Source of the DNA: Ruegeria atlantica
GTDB taxonomy: Bacteria; Pseudomonadota; Alphaproteobacteria; Rhodobacterales; Rhodobacteraceae
Length of the DNA stretch: 64,000 nucleotides
Assembly: GCF_013033965.1 (NCBI RefSeq)
Contig: NZ_WQFE01000001.1
Location: 186,001 to 250,000, forward strand
Direction: 5' to 3'
Shown here: in pieces, positions 25,788 to 35,793 of the stretch
Layout: each line of letters starts with the position of its first letter
How positions within the stretch are numbered: the stretch's first letter is position 1
Notes under the pieces: generated by a model
Seen by the model: only the letters and a program-made list of their open reading frames with translations
What the model was told of the DNA's origin: nothing
Database searches by the model: none
Made by a program: the position numbers and the translations under genes

Positions 25788-28180
25788 AACGGCACGTCGT
25801 CCTTGGCCGACAGAAACCGTGAAACCACCTTTTTCGTGCCCGCCTTGTCGAAATCGACCTCGACCTTATCGCCTTCGATGCCAATCACCGCGCCGTAACC
25901 GAATTTCTGATGAAACACACGCTCACCCAAGGTGAAACTGGCAACGGCAGTCGCATCGATCACCGTATTTCGGCTTTCGCGGGGTTGCGACGTTCCGTAC
26001 TGACCCTGCCGTGCCTGCATACGTCTCCACCCCGGCGAGTTGTACACATTGGCCTCAGCCGCACGTGTCTCGATTCCGGCGGTTGGCTGACCACCCCCAT
26101 ATAGACCCGGAGGCGTCAGAACTTCGACATGATCTTCGGGCAACTCGTCAATGAAACGTGACGGCATCGCATTCTGCCACTGGCCAAATACCCGTCGATT
26201 GGCCGCAAAGGAAATCGTACAGACCTCTTCCGCGCGCGTGATGCCCACATAGGCCAGCCGCCGCTCTTCCTCGAGGCCCTTGATCCCGGATTCGTCCATA
26301 GACCGCTGCGACGGGAACAACCCGTCCTCCCAACCGGGCAAAAAGACAGCCGGAAACTCCAGCCCTTTGGCGGCATGCAGGGTCATGATCGAAACTTTGG
26401 CTCCGTCACCCTCCTGTTCATTGTCCATCACGAGGCTGACATGTTCCAGGAACCCTTGCAGATTCTCGAAGATATCCAGCTGGTTGACCAGTTCCTTGAG
26501 GTTTTCCAGCCTCCCCGGCGCCTCAGGCGTTTTCTCATTCTGCCAGTGCGCGGTATAGCCGGACTCGTCCAGGACAATCTGTGCCAGTTCGATATGGGAC
26601 ACTTCGGGTTCGCCAAACCGCATCGGAGCTGTTTCGTCATCTACGACCGAGTCGTCATCGACCACAATCCGCGGCCCGCGGGTCATCGCATTCCACCGCG
26701 CCAGCCCGTCGATCAACTCGCGCAGTGCCTTACCGCCCTTGCCCTTGATCAACCCATTTTCGACCGCAATCCGTGCGCCATCGACCAGCGACACGCCATT
26801 TTCCCGTGCTGTCATCTGAATCGTCTGCTGCGCTTTGTCACCGAGCCCACGCTTGGGCGTGTTCACGATCCGCTCGAACGCAAGATCGTCGCCAGGGCTA
26901 ACAACCAGCCGGAAATAGGCCATCGCATCGCGAATCTCCATCCGCTCATAGAACCGCGGGCCACCGATGACCTTGTAGGGCAGCCCAATCGTCAGAAAAC
27001 GGTCCTCGAACGCGCGCATCTGATGGCTGGCACGCACGAGAATCGCAATTTCATCCAGATTGAAGGGCCGCACCCCGCGCGTGCCGCCTTGCATCGCGTC
27101 AATCTCTTCACCGATCCAGCGGGCCTCTTCCTCGCCATCCCAGTGACCGATCAGACGAACTTTCTCGCCGTCCTGCGCATCAGTCCACAATTCCTTGCCC
27201 AAACGGCTCTCATTGCCGCGGATAACATTGGATGCAGCAGCCAGAATATGTGGGGTCGAGCGATAGTTCTGCTCCAACCGCACGACATAAGCCCCTGGGA
27301 AATCCTTTTCGAACCGCAGGATGTTGCCCACTTCGGCCCCACGCCAGCCATAAATTGACTGATCGTCGTCCCCCACGCAACAAATGTTCTTGTGCGCTCC
27401 GGCCAGCAGCCGCAACCACAGATACTGGGCGACGTTGGTATCCTGATATTCATCCACAAGGATGTAGCGGAACCAGCGTTGGTATTGCTCCAACACATCC
27501 TGATGGGTCTGGAAGATCGTGACCATGTGCAACAGCAGGTCGCCGAAATCCACCGCGTTCAGCTCGCGCAGACGTATTTGGTACTGCGCGTAGATCTCGA
27601 TACCCTTGTGGTTATAGGCACCGGAATCGGCAGCAGGCACCTTGTCGGGCGTAAGCGCCCGGTTCTTCCAGTCATCAATGATTCCGGCCAACATGCGCGC
27701 AGGCCAGCGTTTGTCATCAATATTAGCCGCCTGAATCAGTTGCTTGAGCAGGCGCAACTGATCGTCCGTGTCCAGAATGGTGAAGTTCGATTTCAGATCG
27801 ACCAGTTCCGCGTGCCGCCGCAATAGTTTCACACAGATCGAATGGAATGTTCCCAGCCATGGCATCCCTTCAGCGGGTTGCCCCAACAAGCGACCCACGC
27901 GGTTCTTCATCTCGCGCGCAGCCTTGTTGGTGAAAGTCACTGACAAAATCTCATTTGGACGCGCACGACCGGAGCTGAGCAGGTGCGCAATACGGGCTGT
28001 CAAAGCTTTGGTTTTGCCCGTGCCCGCACCGGCCAGCATCAGGACAGGGCCGTCCAACCGCTCGACCGCGTCGCGCTGCGCCGGGTTCAGCTCATCCAAA
28101 TAGGGCATAGGACGCGCAGCCATTGCGCGCGCGGACAGGGATGCGCCCTCAAAGGCGTCCATTTCATCGAAACTGCTCAT
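25784..28180 (-). CDS. UvrD/PcrA-type ATP-dependent DNA helicase
   Basis: Superfamily 1A 3'-5' helicase for nucleotide excision or mismatch repair and for clearing replication conflicts. LNPAQRDAVERLDGPVLMLA precedes the Walker A loop GAGTGKTKALTARIAHLL. Further motifs are VTFTNKAAREMKNRV, LVDEYQDTN, VGDDDQSIYGWRGAEV, LEQNYRST and IMTLHAAKGLEFPAVFLPG. The C-terminus (GERVFHQKFGYGAVIGIEGD) is the Tudor-like RNA-polymerase interaction domain found in UvrD/PcrA. At 798 residues it is slightly longer than E. coli UvrD. An apparent single gene facing the DUF1330 gene. Confidence 0.95.
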   Translation of the reverse strand: MSSFDEMDAFEGASLSARAMAARPMPYLDELNPAQRDAVERLDGPVLMLAGAGTGKTKALTARIAHLLSSGRARPNEILSVTFTNKAAREMKNRVGRLLGQPAEGMPWLGTFHSICVKLLRRHAELVDLKSNFTILDTDDQLRLLKQLIQAANIDDKRWPARMLAGIIDDWKNRALTPDKVPAADSGAYNHKGIEIYAQYQIRLRELNAVDFGDLLLHMVTIFQTHQDVLEQYQRWFRYILVDEYQDTNVAQYLWLRLLAGAHKNICCVGDDDQSIYGWRGAEVGNILRFEKDFPGAYVVRLEQNYRSTPHILAAASNVIRGNESRLGKELWTDAQDGEKVRLIGHWDGEEEARWIGEEIDAMQGGTRGVRPFNLDEIAILVRASHQMRAFEDRFLTIGLPYKVIGGPRFYERMEIRDAMAYFRLVVSPGDDLAFERIVNTPKRGLGDKAQQTIQMTARENGVSLVDGARIAVENGLIKGKGGKALRELIDGLARWNAMTRGPRIVVDDDSVVDDETAPMRFGEPEVSHIELAQIVLDESGYTAHWQNEKTPEAPGRLENLKELVNQLDIFENLQGFLEHVSLVMDNEQEGDGAKVSIMTLHAAKGLEFPAVFLPGWEDGLFPSQRSMDESGIKGLEEERRLAYVGITRAEEVCTISFAANRRVFGQWQNAMPSRFIDELPEDHVEVLTPPGLYGGGQPTAGIETRAAEANVYNSPGWRRMQARQGQYGTSQPRESRNTVIDATAVASFTLGERVFHQKFGYGAVIGIEGDKVEVDFDKAGTKKVVSRFLSAKDDVPF

Positions 28181-28360
28181 CTTTCCAAACTACGCCGGAT
28201 GTCGGCTGAGGGAAAGAGTTTGTTCACGCCTTGTTCACACTGCCTTTGACGAACCTTTGCCAACAATTCTAGTCAAGATAATGCGCTCGAACAGGGTCCG
28301 TTAATCATCTGTAAAACCCCCACCGCGATGATCAGATCATTGCTGTGGGAGCACGACGTT

Positions 28361-30145
28361 ATGAAGCAAGAAACTCGGGGGGCCGCAAATCATCGGCTGA
28401 AATGGATCGGCATCAGCATGTTGCTGATTTCTCTGGCTATTGGAAGTGGCTGGGGCATTTACAAATTGCCTGCGCCGCTGGTCGATAGGATGCTGAAGGT
28501 CGACATTTTGAAACAGGCCGAGCTATGGAAGCGCCGTGTCGTCCTGCATCTGGAAAACCCTGAAAGCGCGCTGGAAACAGGCGTGATTGATGCACATGAC
28601 GCCGAGTTTTTGGCCGCGATGCCCGAAGCATCTGATGTCTACCGCTTCAAACTATTCGACCCGAATGGTCGTGTCACGTGGTCGACTCGGCCGACCGAAA
28701 TCGGCAGTGCTGAAGACCGCGACTTCTTTCGCAGCGATGTTGCCAGAGGCATGATTCACTATATTCAGGAAGTGGTTCCACTGTCCGAGATTGACGGGCT
28801 TGATCTGCACACCGAAAACATTCTGAACGCCACGCAACACCACGTTGCCGAAGTATTCATGCCCGTCATGAAGAATGGCCGCTTTATCGGAGCAATCGAG
28901 TTTTTTACGGATATCTCTGACTTGCGAACCACTTTTGTCTCAAGGCTGAGAGTTTCCCTGACGGTTCTCAGCGCGATCGCTTTGCTTGCCCTCATGGCCG
29001 TGTCTTTTGCAAGCTACAGGACCAACCGCATACAATTGCAGGCCTTGCATAAACAATCCGCCAAAGAGCGTGACCTGATGGATGAACAGCTACGTCTGGC
29101 GCGCGAAGTCCGCTTACTGGGCGAGTTGAACGAATGGCTGCAATCCAGCCGTTCCCTTGACGAGCTATTCGATATGGTCTCGCGCTTCATGACCCATATC
29201 CTGCCCGAGGCTGAGGGCAGCGTGTATGTCTATTCGAACTCGCGCGATGTGCTGGATGGCTGTGCCAGTTGGAACGGCGGAACACACAAGGCGCATATCC
29301 ATCCCGAAGGGTGTTGGGGACTTCGCCGTGGCCGAACATATGAATACGGCGCATCCGAAATCGACTTTGTCTGTGAACACGCTGAACCTCACGACGGACG
29401 GCCTTATTTCTGCTTTCCGATTCTGGCGCACGGGGAAACGGTTGGCCTTTTGCATCTCCGAGCCTTAGAAGGCACTGACGAGGCGTTCCACACCAGCAAA
29501 AAGCTGGCGCAGCTATGCGCCGAACAAATCAGCATGGCGATTGCCAATGTTAGGATGCGCGATCAGTTGCACGACCAGTCCGTGCGGGACCCCCTGACCG
29601 GGCTGTTCAACCGGCGGCACATGATTGAAACTCTGCGCAAATCCATCAATCGCAGTCAGCAAACAGGCGCGCCGCTTAGCCTGATTGCCGTGGATGTTGA
29701 TCATTTCAAAAAGTTTAACGACACCCATGGGCATGATGCTGGCGACATGGTGCTGCGTGCGGTTGGCGCTGCCTTGGAACAGGGTTGCGACCGAGATGAG
29801 ATTGCCTGCCGCATTGGTGGAGAAGAGTTTATGCTGATCCTTCCGGACAACACGCCGGACGACGCAATCACCCGCGCCGAGCAATTGCGGCAAGCGGTCG
29901 AGGCCGTGTCGGTTCGCTATGGCGAGAAATCCCTGCCCCGCATCACGATCTCGGTCGGGGTTTCGCATTATCCCGCGCACGGCACTATGCCGCAGGATCT
30001 GATGCGTGCCGCAGATGATGCCCTGTACGCGGCCAAAGACAAGGGCCGCAATCAGGTTCAAGTTGCAGGCAGCGAGGCCGACGCACAGAGAATTTCCCCG
30101 GTTAAAACGCCGGTAAAAGCCATCGGTGGGTCATCAACGGCTTAA
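28361..30145 (+). CDS. Membrane diguanylate cyclase with GAF domain
   Basis: Makes cyclic di-GMP from two GTP, probably in response to a periplasmic signal. A membrane helix (about residues 16-36) and a second one (LTVLSAIALLALMAVSFASY, about 205-225) flank a periplasmic sensor region of roughly 170 residues. A coiled linker and a GAF-like domain follow (about 260-400), then GGDEF (about 420-570) starting DPLTGLFNRRHM. The active site is GGEEF. The position of the inhibitory RxxD site reads RDEI, so product inhibition may be weak. I prefer ATG 28361 (MKQETRGAANHR) because GGGAG lies nine bases upstream; ATG 28328 is in frame. It appears to be monocistronic. Confidence 0.9.
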   Translation: MKQETRGAANHRLKWIGISMLLISLAIGSGWGIYKLPAPLVDRMLKVDILKQAELWKRRVVLHLENPESALETGVIDAHDAEFLAAMPEASDVYRFKLFDPNGRVTWSTRPTEIGSAEDRDFFRSDVARGMIHYIQEVVPLSEIDGLDLHTENILNATQHHVAEVFMPVMKNGRFIGAIEFFTDISDLRTTFVSRLRVSLTVLSAIALLALMAVSFASYRTNRIQLQALHKQSAKERDLMDEQLRLAREVRLLGELNEWLQSSRSLDELFDMVSRFMTHILPEAEGSVYVYSNSRDVLDGCASWNGGTHKAHIHPEGCWGLRRGRTYEYGASEIDFVCEHAEPHDGRPYFCFPILAHGETVGLLHLRALEGTDEAFHTSKKLAQLCAEQISMAIANVRMRDQLHDQSVRDPLTGLFNRRHMIETLRKSINRSQQTGAPLSLIAVDVDHFKKFNDTHGHDAGDMVLRAVGAALEQGCDRDEIACRIGGEEFMLILPDNTPDDAITRAEQLRQAVEAVSVRYGEKSLPRITISVGVSHYPAHGTMPQDLMRAADDALYAAKDKGRNQVQVAGSEADAQRISPVKTPVKAIGGSSTA

Positions 30146-30184
30146 AATTCTTGCCGAATCGCGCCCTAGGCCCGATCAATCCCC

Positions 30185-31342
30185 ATGGACCTTCACAGTC
30201 GCTTTCCCGGCATTGCCGATCTGAAACACCGCGCCCAGCGCAGAATACCACATTTTGTCTGGGAGTATCTGGACAGTGGGACCGGAGTTGAGGCCACGCT
30301 ACACCGCAATCGCGATGGGTTGGACCGCGTCGGTTTCCTGCCGTCGATCCTGCATGGACCGCTGGAGTTTGACACATCGACCGAGTTTTTGGGCAAAAAA
30401 TACCCACTGCCCTTCGGCGTTGCCCCAATTGGCATGGCGGGGCTGATCTGGCCCGATGCCGAGGGTCACTTGGCCCGCGCTGCCGCAAACGCCGGGTTGC
30501 CCTTTACCCTGTCCAATGTCGCGAGCCAAAGCCCAGAGGATGTCGCGCCCCATCTGGGTGACAACGCCTGGTTTCAGCTATATCCGCCAAAAGACCCTGA
30601 CATTCGCAAGGACCTTTTGGATCGGGTCAGGAATGCTGGCTTTACGACACTGGTGATGACTGCCGATGTCCCGGTCGCATCCCGACGCGAACGGCAAACG
30701 CGCTCGGGGCTGACCAACCCGCCGAGATTGACGCCACGCTTGCTGGCACAAATCGCTATGCGGCCGGAGTGGGCGCTTGGAATGGCGCGCAGCGGTCCTC
30801 CGCGAATGCGGACGCTGGACAAATATACGGACAATTCCAGCAACCTGCCGCCGACAGCCCATGTCGGGTACCTGCTGCGCACGTCTCCGGATTTGGAGTA
30901 CGTTCACTGGCTGCGCGATGCCTGGGACGGGCCGCTAATCGTTAAAGGCGTGCAGCGCCCTGAAGATACCGAGCCTTTGCAACAGGCCGGTGTCGACGCG
31001 ATCTGGATATCGAATCACGGTGGACGCCAGTTCGATGGCGCCCCCGCCAGTATCGACGCTCTGCCCGCCATTCGCGCGGCCACGGACTTGCCCCTGATCT
31101 TCGACAGCGGGATCGAAGGTGGCTTAGACATTTTGCGCGCCAAGGCGCTTGGGGCCGATTTCGTGATGCTGGGTCGCGGATTCATGTACGGACTTGCCGC
31201 CCTGGGCGCCAAAGGCCCTGCACATGTCATCGACATTTTGCGACAGGATATGCACGCAAATATGGGTCAAATCGGGGCCGAGTCGCTGAAGCACCTTCCC
31301 CCCACCACACCGCTTGTTCATGCCGCGATGCAGCGTTATTAA
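30185..31342 (+). CDS. FMN-dependent alpha-hydroxy-acid dehydrogenase (LldD-like)
   Basis: TIM-barrel flavoenzyme oxidising an L-2-hydroxy acid, most likely L-lactate, to the keto acid. Motifs are PFGVAPIGMAGLIWPDAEGH, FTLSNVASQSPEDVA, WFQLYPPKD and VMTADVPVASRRERQ. The catalytic histidine sits in IWISNHGGRQFDGAPAS, and the FMN phosphate site in IFDSGIEGGLDILRAKALGA. Its 385 residues are typical of LldD. Members also oxidise glycolate or mandelate, so the exact substrate is uncertain. It lies upstream of pyruvate carboxylase with a 124-base gap; lactate-derived pyruvate would be a substrate for that enzyme. Confidence 0.9.
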   Translation: MDLHSRFPGIADLKHRAQRRIPHFVWEYLDSGTGVEATLHRNRDGLDRVGFLPSILHGPLEFDTSTEFLGKKYPLPFGVAPIGMAGLIWPDAEGHLARAAANAGLPFTLSNVASQSPEDVAPHLGDNAWFQLYPPKDPDIRKDLLDRVRNAGFTTLVMTADVPVASRRERQTRSGLTNPPRLTPRLLAQIAMRPEWALGMARSGPPRMRTLDKYTDNSSNLPPTAHVGYLLRTSPDLEYVHWLRDAWDGPLIVKGVQRPEDTEPLQQAGVDAIWISNHGGRQFDGAPASIDALPAIRAATDLPLIFDSGIEGGLDILRAKALGADFVMLGRGFMYGLAALGAKGPAHVIDILRQDMHANMGQIGAESLKHLPPTTPLVHAAMQRY

Positions 31343-31466
31343 GAAGATAGCGCTAACAGAGGGCGTTTGCGAGCGTTAACATGCCGGTTCTACCCAGAAC
31401 GACTGATATACGTGCGCGTATTGTCCGCCTATCAACACGGCCAAACAAGTAGGACCGGGACCAGAC

Positions 31467-34400
31467 ATGACTGATTTCAACAAGATCCTGATCGCCAATC
31501 GCGGCGAGATTGCCATCCGCGTGATGCGCGCAGCTAATGAGATGGGCAAACGCACCGTTGCCGTCTTTGCCGAAGAGGACAAGCTGGGCCTGCACCGTTT
31601 CAAGGCGGACGAGGCATATCGCATTGGCGAAGGAATGGGGCCTGTTGCTGCCTATCTGAGCATCGACGAAATCATCCGGGTCGCCAAGGAATGCGGGGCG
31701 GATGCGATCCATCCCGGCTATGGCCTGTTGTCCGAGAACCCGGACTTCGTGGATGCCTGCGTACAAAACGGTATCACCTTCATTGGCCCGAAAGCCGAAA
31801 CCATGCGCGCCCTGGGCGACAAGGCCAGCGCACGCCGGGTGGCCATCGCCGCAGATGTACCTGTCATCCCGGCGACAGAGGTTCTGGGCGATGACATGGA
31901 TGCGATCCGCGCCGAGGCGAAGGAAATTGGGTATCCGCTAATGCTCAAAGCGTCCTGGGGCGGCGGTGGGCGCGGAATGCGCCCGATCCACTCGGAGGAT
32001 GAACTGGAAGAGAAGGTTCTGGAAGGTCGACGCGAAGCCGAGGCCGCATTCGGCAATGGCGAGGGTTATCTGGAAAAGATGATCATCCGCGCGCGTCACG
32101 TCGAGGTGCAGATCTTGGGCGACAAGCACGGTGAGATCTATCACCTTTATGAACGCGACTGCTCAGTCCAGCGCCGGAACCAAAAAGTTGTCGAACGCGC
32201 GCCTGCCCCTTACTTGAGCGAAGAACAACGCGCCGAGATCTGTGAACTGGGCCGCAAAATCTGCGCGCATGTGAATTATGAATGCGCAGGCACGGTTGAA
32301 TTCCTGATGGACATGGAAACCGGCAAGTTCTACTTCATCGAGGTGAACCCACGTGTGCAGGTCGAACACACTGTTACTGAAGAAGTCACCGGTATCGACA
32401 TCGTTCAGGCGCAGATCCTGATCGCCGAAGGCAAAACTCTGGCCGAGGCGACTGGTGCCGCAAGCCAGGCTGACGTGCATCTGACCGGCCACGCCCTGCA
32501 GACCCGGATCACTACTGAAGACCCGCAAAACAACTTTATCCCCGACTATGGCCGTATCACTGCATATCGCTCGGCCACCGGTATGGGCATCCGACTGGAC
32601 GGCGGCACGGCGTACGCCGGTGGTGTCATTACGCGATACTACGACTCGCTCTTGACCAAGGTGACCGCCAAGGCGCCCACACCCGAGGCGGCGATTGCCC
32701 GGATGGATCGGGCGCTGCGCGAGTTCCGTATTCGCGGCGTCAGCACCAATATCGACTTTGTCATCAACCTGCTGAAGCACCCGACCTTCCTGTCGAACGA
32801 ATACACCACCAAATTCATCGACACGACGCCCGACCTGTTCGCCTTCAAACGTCGCCGCGACCGCGGCACCAAGGTTCTGACCTATATCGCCGACATCACG
32901 GTGAACGGGCACCCCGAGACCAAGGACCGCCCGGAACCGCGTGCCGACCTGAAAGAAGCCAAGGCCCCCGCACCCAAAGCCGAGCCGCAGATGGGCACAC
33001 GCAATCTGTTGGAACAGAAAGGCCCGCAGGCGGTCGCCGACTGGATGAAAGCACAACGTCAGCTGCTGATTACCGACACCACCATGCGGGACGGGCACCA
33101 GTCGTTGCTGGCCACCCGCATGCGGTCGATCGACATGATCAAGGTGGCCCCGACCTATGCCGCCAACCTGCCGCAACTGTTCTCGGTCGAATGCTGGGGA
33201 GGCGCGACCTTTGATGTGGCCTATCGCTTCCTGCAGGAATGCCCGTGGCAACGTCTGCGTGACTTACGCGAAGCAATGCCGAACCTGATGACCCAGATGC
33301 TGCTGCGCGGTGCAAACGGGGTTGGCTACACCAATTACCCCGACAACGTGGTGCAGGAATTCGTGCGTCAGGCTTCGCAGAATATCGACGTGTTCCGTGT
33401 CTTCGACTCGCTGAACTGGGTCGAGAATATGCGCGTGGCGATGGATGCGGTCGTCGAGAATGGCAAGATCTGCGAAGGCACTGTTTGCTATACCGGCGAT
33501 ATTCTGGACCCGGATCGCGCCAAGTATGACCTGAAATACTATGTCGGCATGGCGAAAGAACTGCGCGACGCAGGCGCTCATGTTCTGGGCCTGAAGGATA
33601 TGGCAGGTCTGCTGAAACCGGCATCGGCGCGCATCCTGATACGTGCGCTTAAGGAAGAGGTCGGGCTGCCGATTCACTTCCACACGCACGACACAGCCGG
33701 CATCGCCAGCGCCACCATTCTGGCCGCGTCCGAGGCGGGTGTAGATGCGGTCGATTGCGCGATGGACAGCTTCTCGGGCAACACCTCACAAGCAACGCTG
33801 GGCACCGTGGTCGAAGCTCTGCGCCATACCGAGCGTGACACCGGGTTGGACATCAAGGCCATCCGTGAGATCAGCGATTACTTCGAAGCGGTCCGCGGGC
33901 AATATGCGGCCTTCGAATCCAGCCTGCAGGCTCCGGCCTCCGAGGTCTATCTGCACGAGATGCCCGGCGGCCAGTTCACCAATCTCAAGGCGCAAGCGCG
34001 CAGCCTTGGGCTGGAGGAACGCTGGCACGAGGTTGCTCAGATGTATGCCGACGTGAACCAGATGTTCGGGGACATAGTGAAGGTGACGCCGTCGTCCAAG
34101 GTAGTTGGCGACATGGCGCTGATGATGGTCAGCCAGAACATGACCCGTGAACAGGTCGAAGATCCGTCTATGGATGTGGCCTTCCCCGACTCGGTGGTCG
34201 ACATGATGCGTGGCAATTTGGGTCAACCTCCGGGCGGGTTCCCCGACACCATCGTCAAGAAAGTGCTCAAGGATGAGGTACCCAACACCAACCGCCCCGG
34301 CAAGGACGTGCCCGCGGTCGATCTGGAGGCGACACGGGCGGACCTGTCCAAACAGCTTGAGGGCAAAGAGGTCGATGATGAGGATCTGAACGGCTATCTG

Positions 34401-34904
34401 ATGTATCCCAAGGTGTTCCTCGATTACATGGGCCGTCACAGAACTTATGGCCCGGTTCGCACGCTGCCAACCCGCACCTTCTTCTACGGCATGGAACCGG
34501 GCGAAGAGATTACGGCCGAGATCGACCCTGGCAAGACGCTGGAAATTCGCTGTCAGGCTATCGGAGAAACCGATGAAAAGGGCGAGGTCAAAGTATTCTT
34601 TGAACTCAACGGCCAGCCGAGGGTCATCCGAGTTCCGAACCGCCTGGTGACCTCAACCACGCAATCTCGCCCCAAGGCAGAGGCAGGTAACCCCAACCAC
34701 ATCGGCGCGCCGATGCCGGGTGTTGTTGCCACGGTTGCTGTGGTGGCCGGACAAGAGGTCAAGGAAGGCGATATGCTGCTGACTATCGAAGCGATGAAGA
34801 TGGAAACCGGCATCCACGCCGAGCGCGATGCGACCGTCAAAGCCGTCCACATCCAGCCCGGCGGCCAGATTGACGCAAAGGACCTACTGGTCGAACTGGA
34901 ATAA
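31467..34904 (+). CDS. pyc: Pyruvate carboxylase
   Basis: Single-chain anaplerotic enzyme carboxylating pyruvate to oxaloacetate with ATP, bicarbonate and biotin. The biotin carboxylase part opens KILIANRGEIAIRVMRAANE and includes SWGGGGRGMRPI and FIEVNPRVQVEHTVTEEV. The carboxyltransferase domain begins near residue 530 (LITDTTMRDGHQSLLATRMR) and includes HFHTHDTAGIASATILAA. The C-terminal biotinyl domain carries EAMKMETG with the biotin-accepting lysine. 1145 residues is normal. It ends at a clear intrinsic terminator and appears to be expressed alone. Confidence 0.98.
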   Translation: MTDFNKILIANRGEIAIRVMRAANEMGKRTVAVFAEEDKLGLHRFKADEAYRIGEGMGPVAAYLSIDEIIRVAKECGADAIHPGYGLLSENPDFVDACVQNGITFIGPKAETMRALGDKASARRVAIAADVPVIPATEVLGDDMDAIRAEAKEIGYPLMLKASWGGGGRGMRPIHSEDELEEKVLEGRREAEAAFGNGEGYLEKMIIRARHVEVQILGDKHGEIYHLYERDCSVQRRNQKVVERAPAPYLSEEQRAEICELGRKICAHVNYECAGTVEFLMDMETGKFYFIEVNPRVQVEHTVTEEVTGIDIVQAQILIAEGKTLAEATGAASQADVHLTGHALQTRITTEDPQNNFIPDYGRITAYRSATGMGIRLDGGTAYAGGVITRYYDSLLTKVTAKAPTPEAAIARMDRALREFRIRGVSTNIDFVINLLKHPTFLSNEYTTKFIDTTPDLFAFKRRRDRGTKVLTYIADITVNGHPETKDRPEPRADLKEAKAPAPKAEPQMGTRNLLEQKGPQAVADWMKAQRQLLITDTTMRDGHQSLLATRMRSIDMIKVAPTYAANLPQLFSVECWGGATFDVAYRFLQECPWQRLRDLREAMPNLMTQMLLRGANGVGYTNYPDNVVQEFVRQASQNIDVFRVFDSLNWVENMRVAMDAVVENGKICEGTVCYTGDILDPDRAKYDLKYYVGMAKELRDAGAHVLGLKDMAGLLKPASARILIRALKEEVGLPIHFHTHDTAGIASATILAASEAGVDAVDCAMDSFSGNTSQATLGTVVEALRHTERDTGLDIKAIREISDYFEAVRGQYAAFESSLQAPASEVYLHEMPGGQFTNLKAQARSLGLEERWHEVAQMYADVNQMFGDIVKVTPSSKVVGDMALMMVSQNMTREQVEDPSMDVAFPDSVVDMMRGNLGQPPGGFPDTIVKKVLKDEVPNTNRPGKDVPAVDLEATRADLSKQLEGKEVDDEDLNGYLMYPKVFLDYMGRHRTYGPVRTLPTRTFFYGMEPGEEITAEIDPGKTLEIRCQAIGETDEKGEVKVFFELNGQPRVIRVPNRLVTSTTQSRPKAEAGNPNHIGAPMPGVVATVAVVAGQEVKEGDMLLTIEAMKMETGIHAERDATVKAVHIQPGGQIDAKDLLVELE

Positions 34905-34930
34905 ACGACCTAACCTTCTAAGATTACAAG

Positions 34931-34960
34931 GGCCGCTCGGGCAACCGGGCGGCCTTTTTT
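34931..34960 (+). terminator. Intrinsic terminator after pyc
   Basis: A 10-bp stem with one G-U pair (GGCCGCTCGG, 34931-34940, and CCGGGCGGCC, 34945-34954) with loop GCAA is followed by TTTTTT. It is 26 bases past the pyc stop. Confidence 0.9.
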
Positions 34961-34983
34961 GAGGCTCGAAGGAGATGCAGACC

Positions 34984-35367
34984 ATGTTGTCCATTACACC
35001 AATTTACGCCGCACTCTTGGGGCTTTTGTATGTCGCACTCAGCGTACGGGTCATCCTGCAGCGTCGCAGTGATAAGATTTCCTACGGGGACGGTGGCAAT
35101 ACCGACATGCTCAAGGCGATGCGGACACATTCCAACTTTGCCGAATACGCGCCGTTTGCCCTTTTGCTGATTGCGATGGTCGAGCTTCAAGGCGCAAGTG
35201 GCTGGTTGGTCAACTTGTTGGGCCTTGGTATTTTGGCCGGGCGGGTGCTGCACGCATATGGTTTCGGCCGCAAACCCCAGATCGTGATTCTGCGTCAGAT
35301 CGGGATGCTCCTGACCTTTGCAGTGATTGTTATTGCAGCCATCGCCAGCCTTTTGATGGCATTTTGA
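34984..35367 (+). CDS. MAPEG-family membrane protein
   Basis: A 127-residue protein with about four membrane helices, starting MLSITPIYAALLGLLYVAL. The loop MLKAMRTHSNFAEYAPFALLL and the helix GRVLHAYGF are the MAPEG signature (membrane-associated eicosanoid/glutathione metabolism proteins). Bacterial members are often annotated as glutathione S-transferase-like, but the substrate is unknown. An in-frame ATG at 34975 directly abuts AAGGAG, so the ATG at 34984, nine bases from that site, is the more likely start. It follows the pyc terminator and is probably a separate unit. Confidence 0.9.
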   Translation: MLSITPIYAALLGLLYVALSVRVILQRRSDKISYGDGGNTDMLKAMRTHSNFAEYAPFALLLIAMVELQGASGWLVNLLGLGILAGRVLHAYGFGRKPQIVILRQIGMLLTFAVIVIAAIASLLMAF

Positions 35368-35382
35368 ACGGGACGGCGGGGA

Positions 35383-35535
35383 TCAACCCGCCAAGATCAG
35401 CGTCTCGATTCGGGGTGCTTCCATAAAGAATGGCTCAACGTCGCCCATACGATCCTCACCTTTGCCTTCGATCGTGGCGCCCAGCAAAATCATGGCAGCC
35501 AAGGCCACAATCTTCAGGTCCTTAAAATAAGTCAT
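35383..35535 (-). CDS. Predicted 49-residue secreted or membrane peptide
   Basis: No family recognised. MTYFKDLKIVALAAMILLGA looks like a signal peptide or membrane anchor, followed by an acidic part (GKGEDRMGDVEPFFMEAPRI). The longer frame to 35676 is unlikely to be used: ATG 35535 has a very strong ribosome site, GGAGGTGAC, five bases upstream. It lies between a MAPEG gene and the two tRNA-Gly genes on the opposite strand. No cysteine is present. The strong translation signal argues that it is a real gene. Confidence 0.6.
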   Translation of the reverse strand: MTYFKDLKIVALAAMILLGATIEGKGEDRMGDVEPFFMEAPRIETLILAG

Positions 35536-35684
35536 TTTTGTCACCTCCACCGTTCTTATTTTTGGATGCTCTGGTTCTTGAACGGTTAAGAGGCGCGTTT
35601 CCGTCGCAAAGAATTTTCCTCTTTTTTGTTTTTTCCGCTTGAAGCCCTGCGTGGGAATTAATACACCCCTCCTCACTCAACGGC

Positions 35685-35759
35685 GCGGGCGTAGCTCAGG
35701 GGTAGAGCATAACCTTGCCAAGGTTAGGGTCGGGCGTTCGAATCGCCTCGCCCGCTCCA
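35685..35759 (+). tRNA. tRNA-Gly (GCC), copy 1
   Basis: A 75-base cloverleaf with acceptor arms GCGGGCG (35685-35691) and CGCCCGC (35749-35755), D arm TAGCTCAGGGGTAGAGCA, anticodon loop TTGCCAA and T loop TTCGAAT. The CCA end is encoded. The anticodon GCC reads glycine codons GGC and GGU. Confidence 0.97.
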
Positions 35760-35793
35760 TTGAGAGGTCTTCGGACCACATATTGTATCTGAT

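Noticed and set aside
32163-33251. 362-codon minus-strand frame inside pyc
   Set aside because: Antisense to the highly conserved carboxylase; no protein-like motifs.
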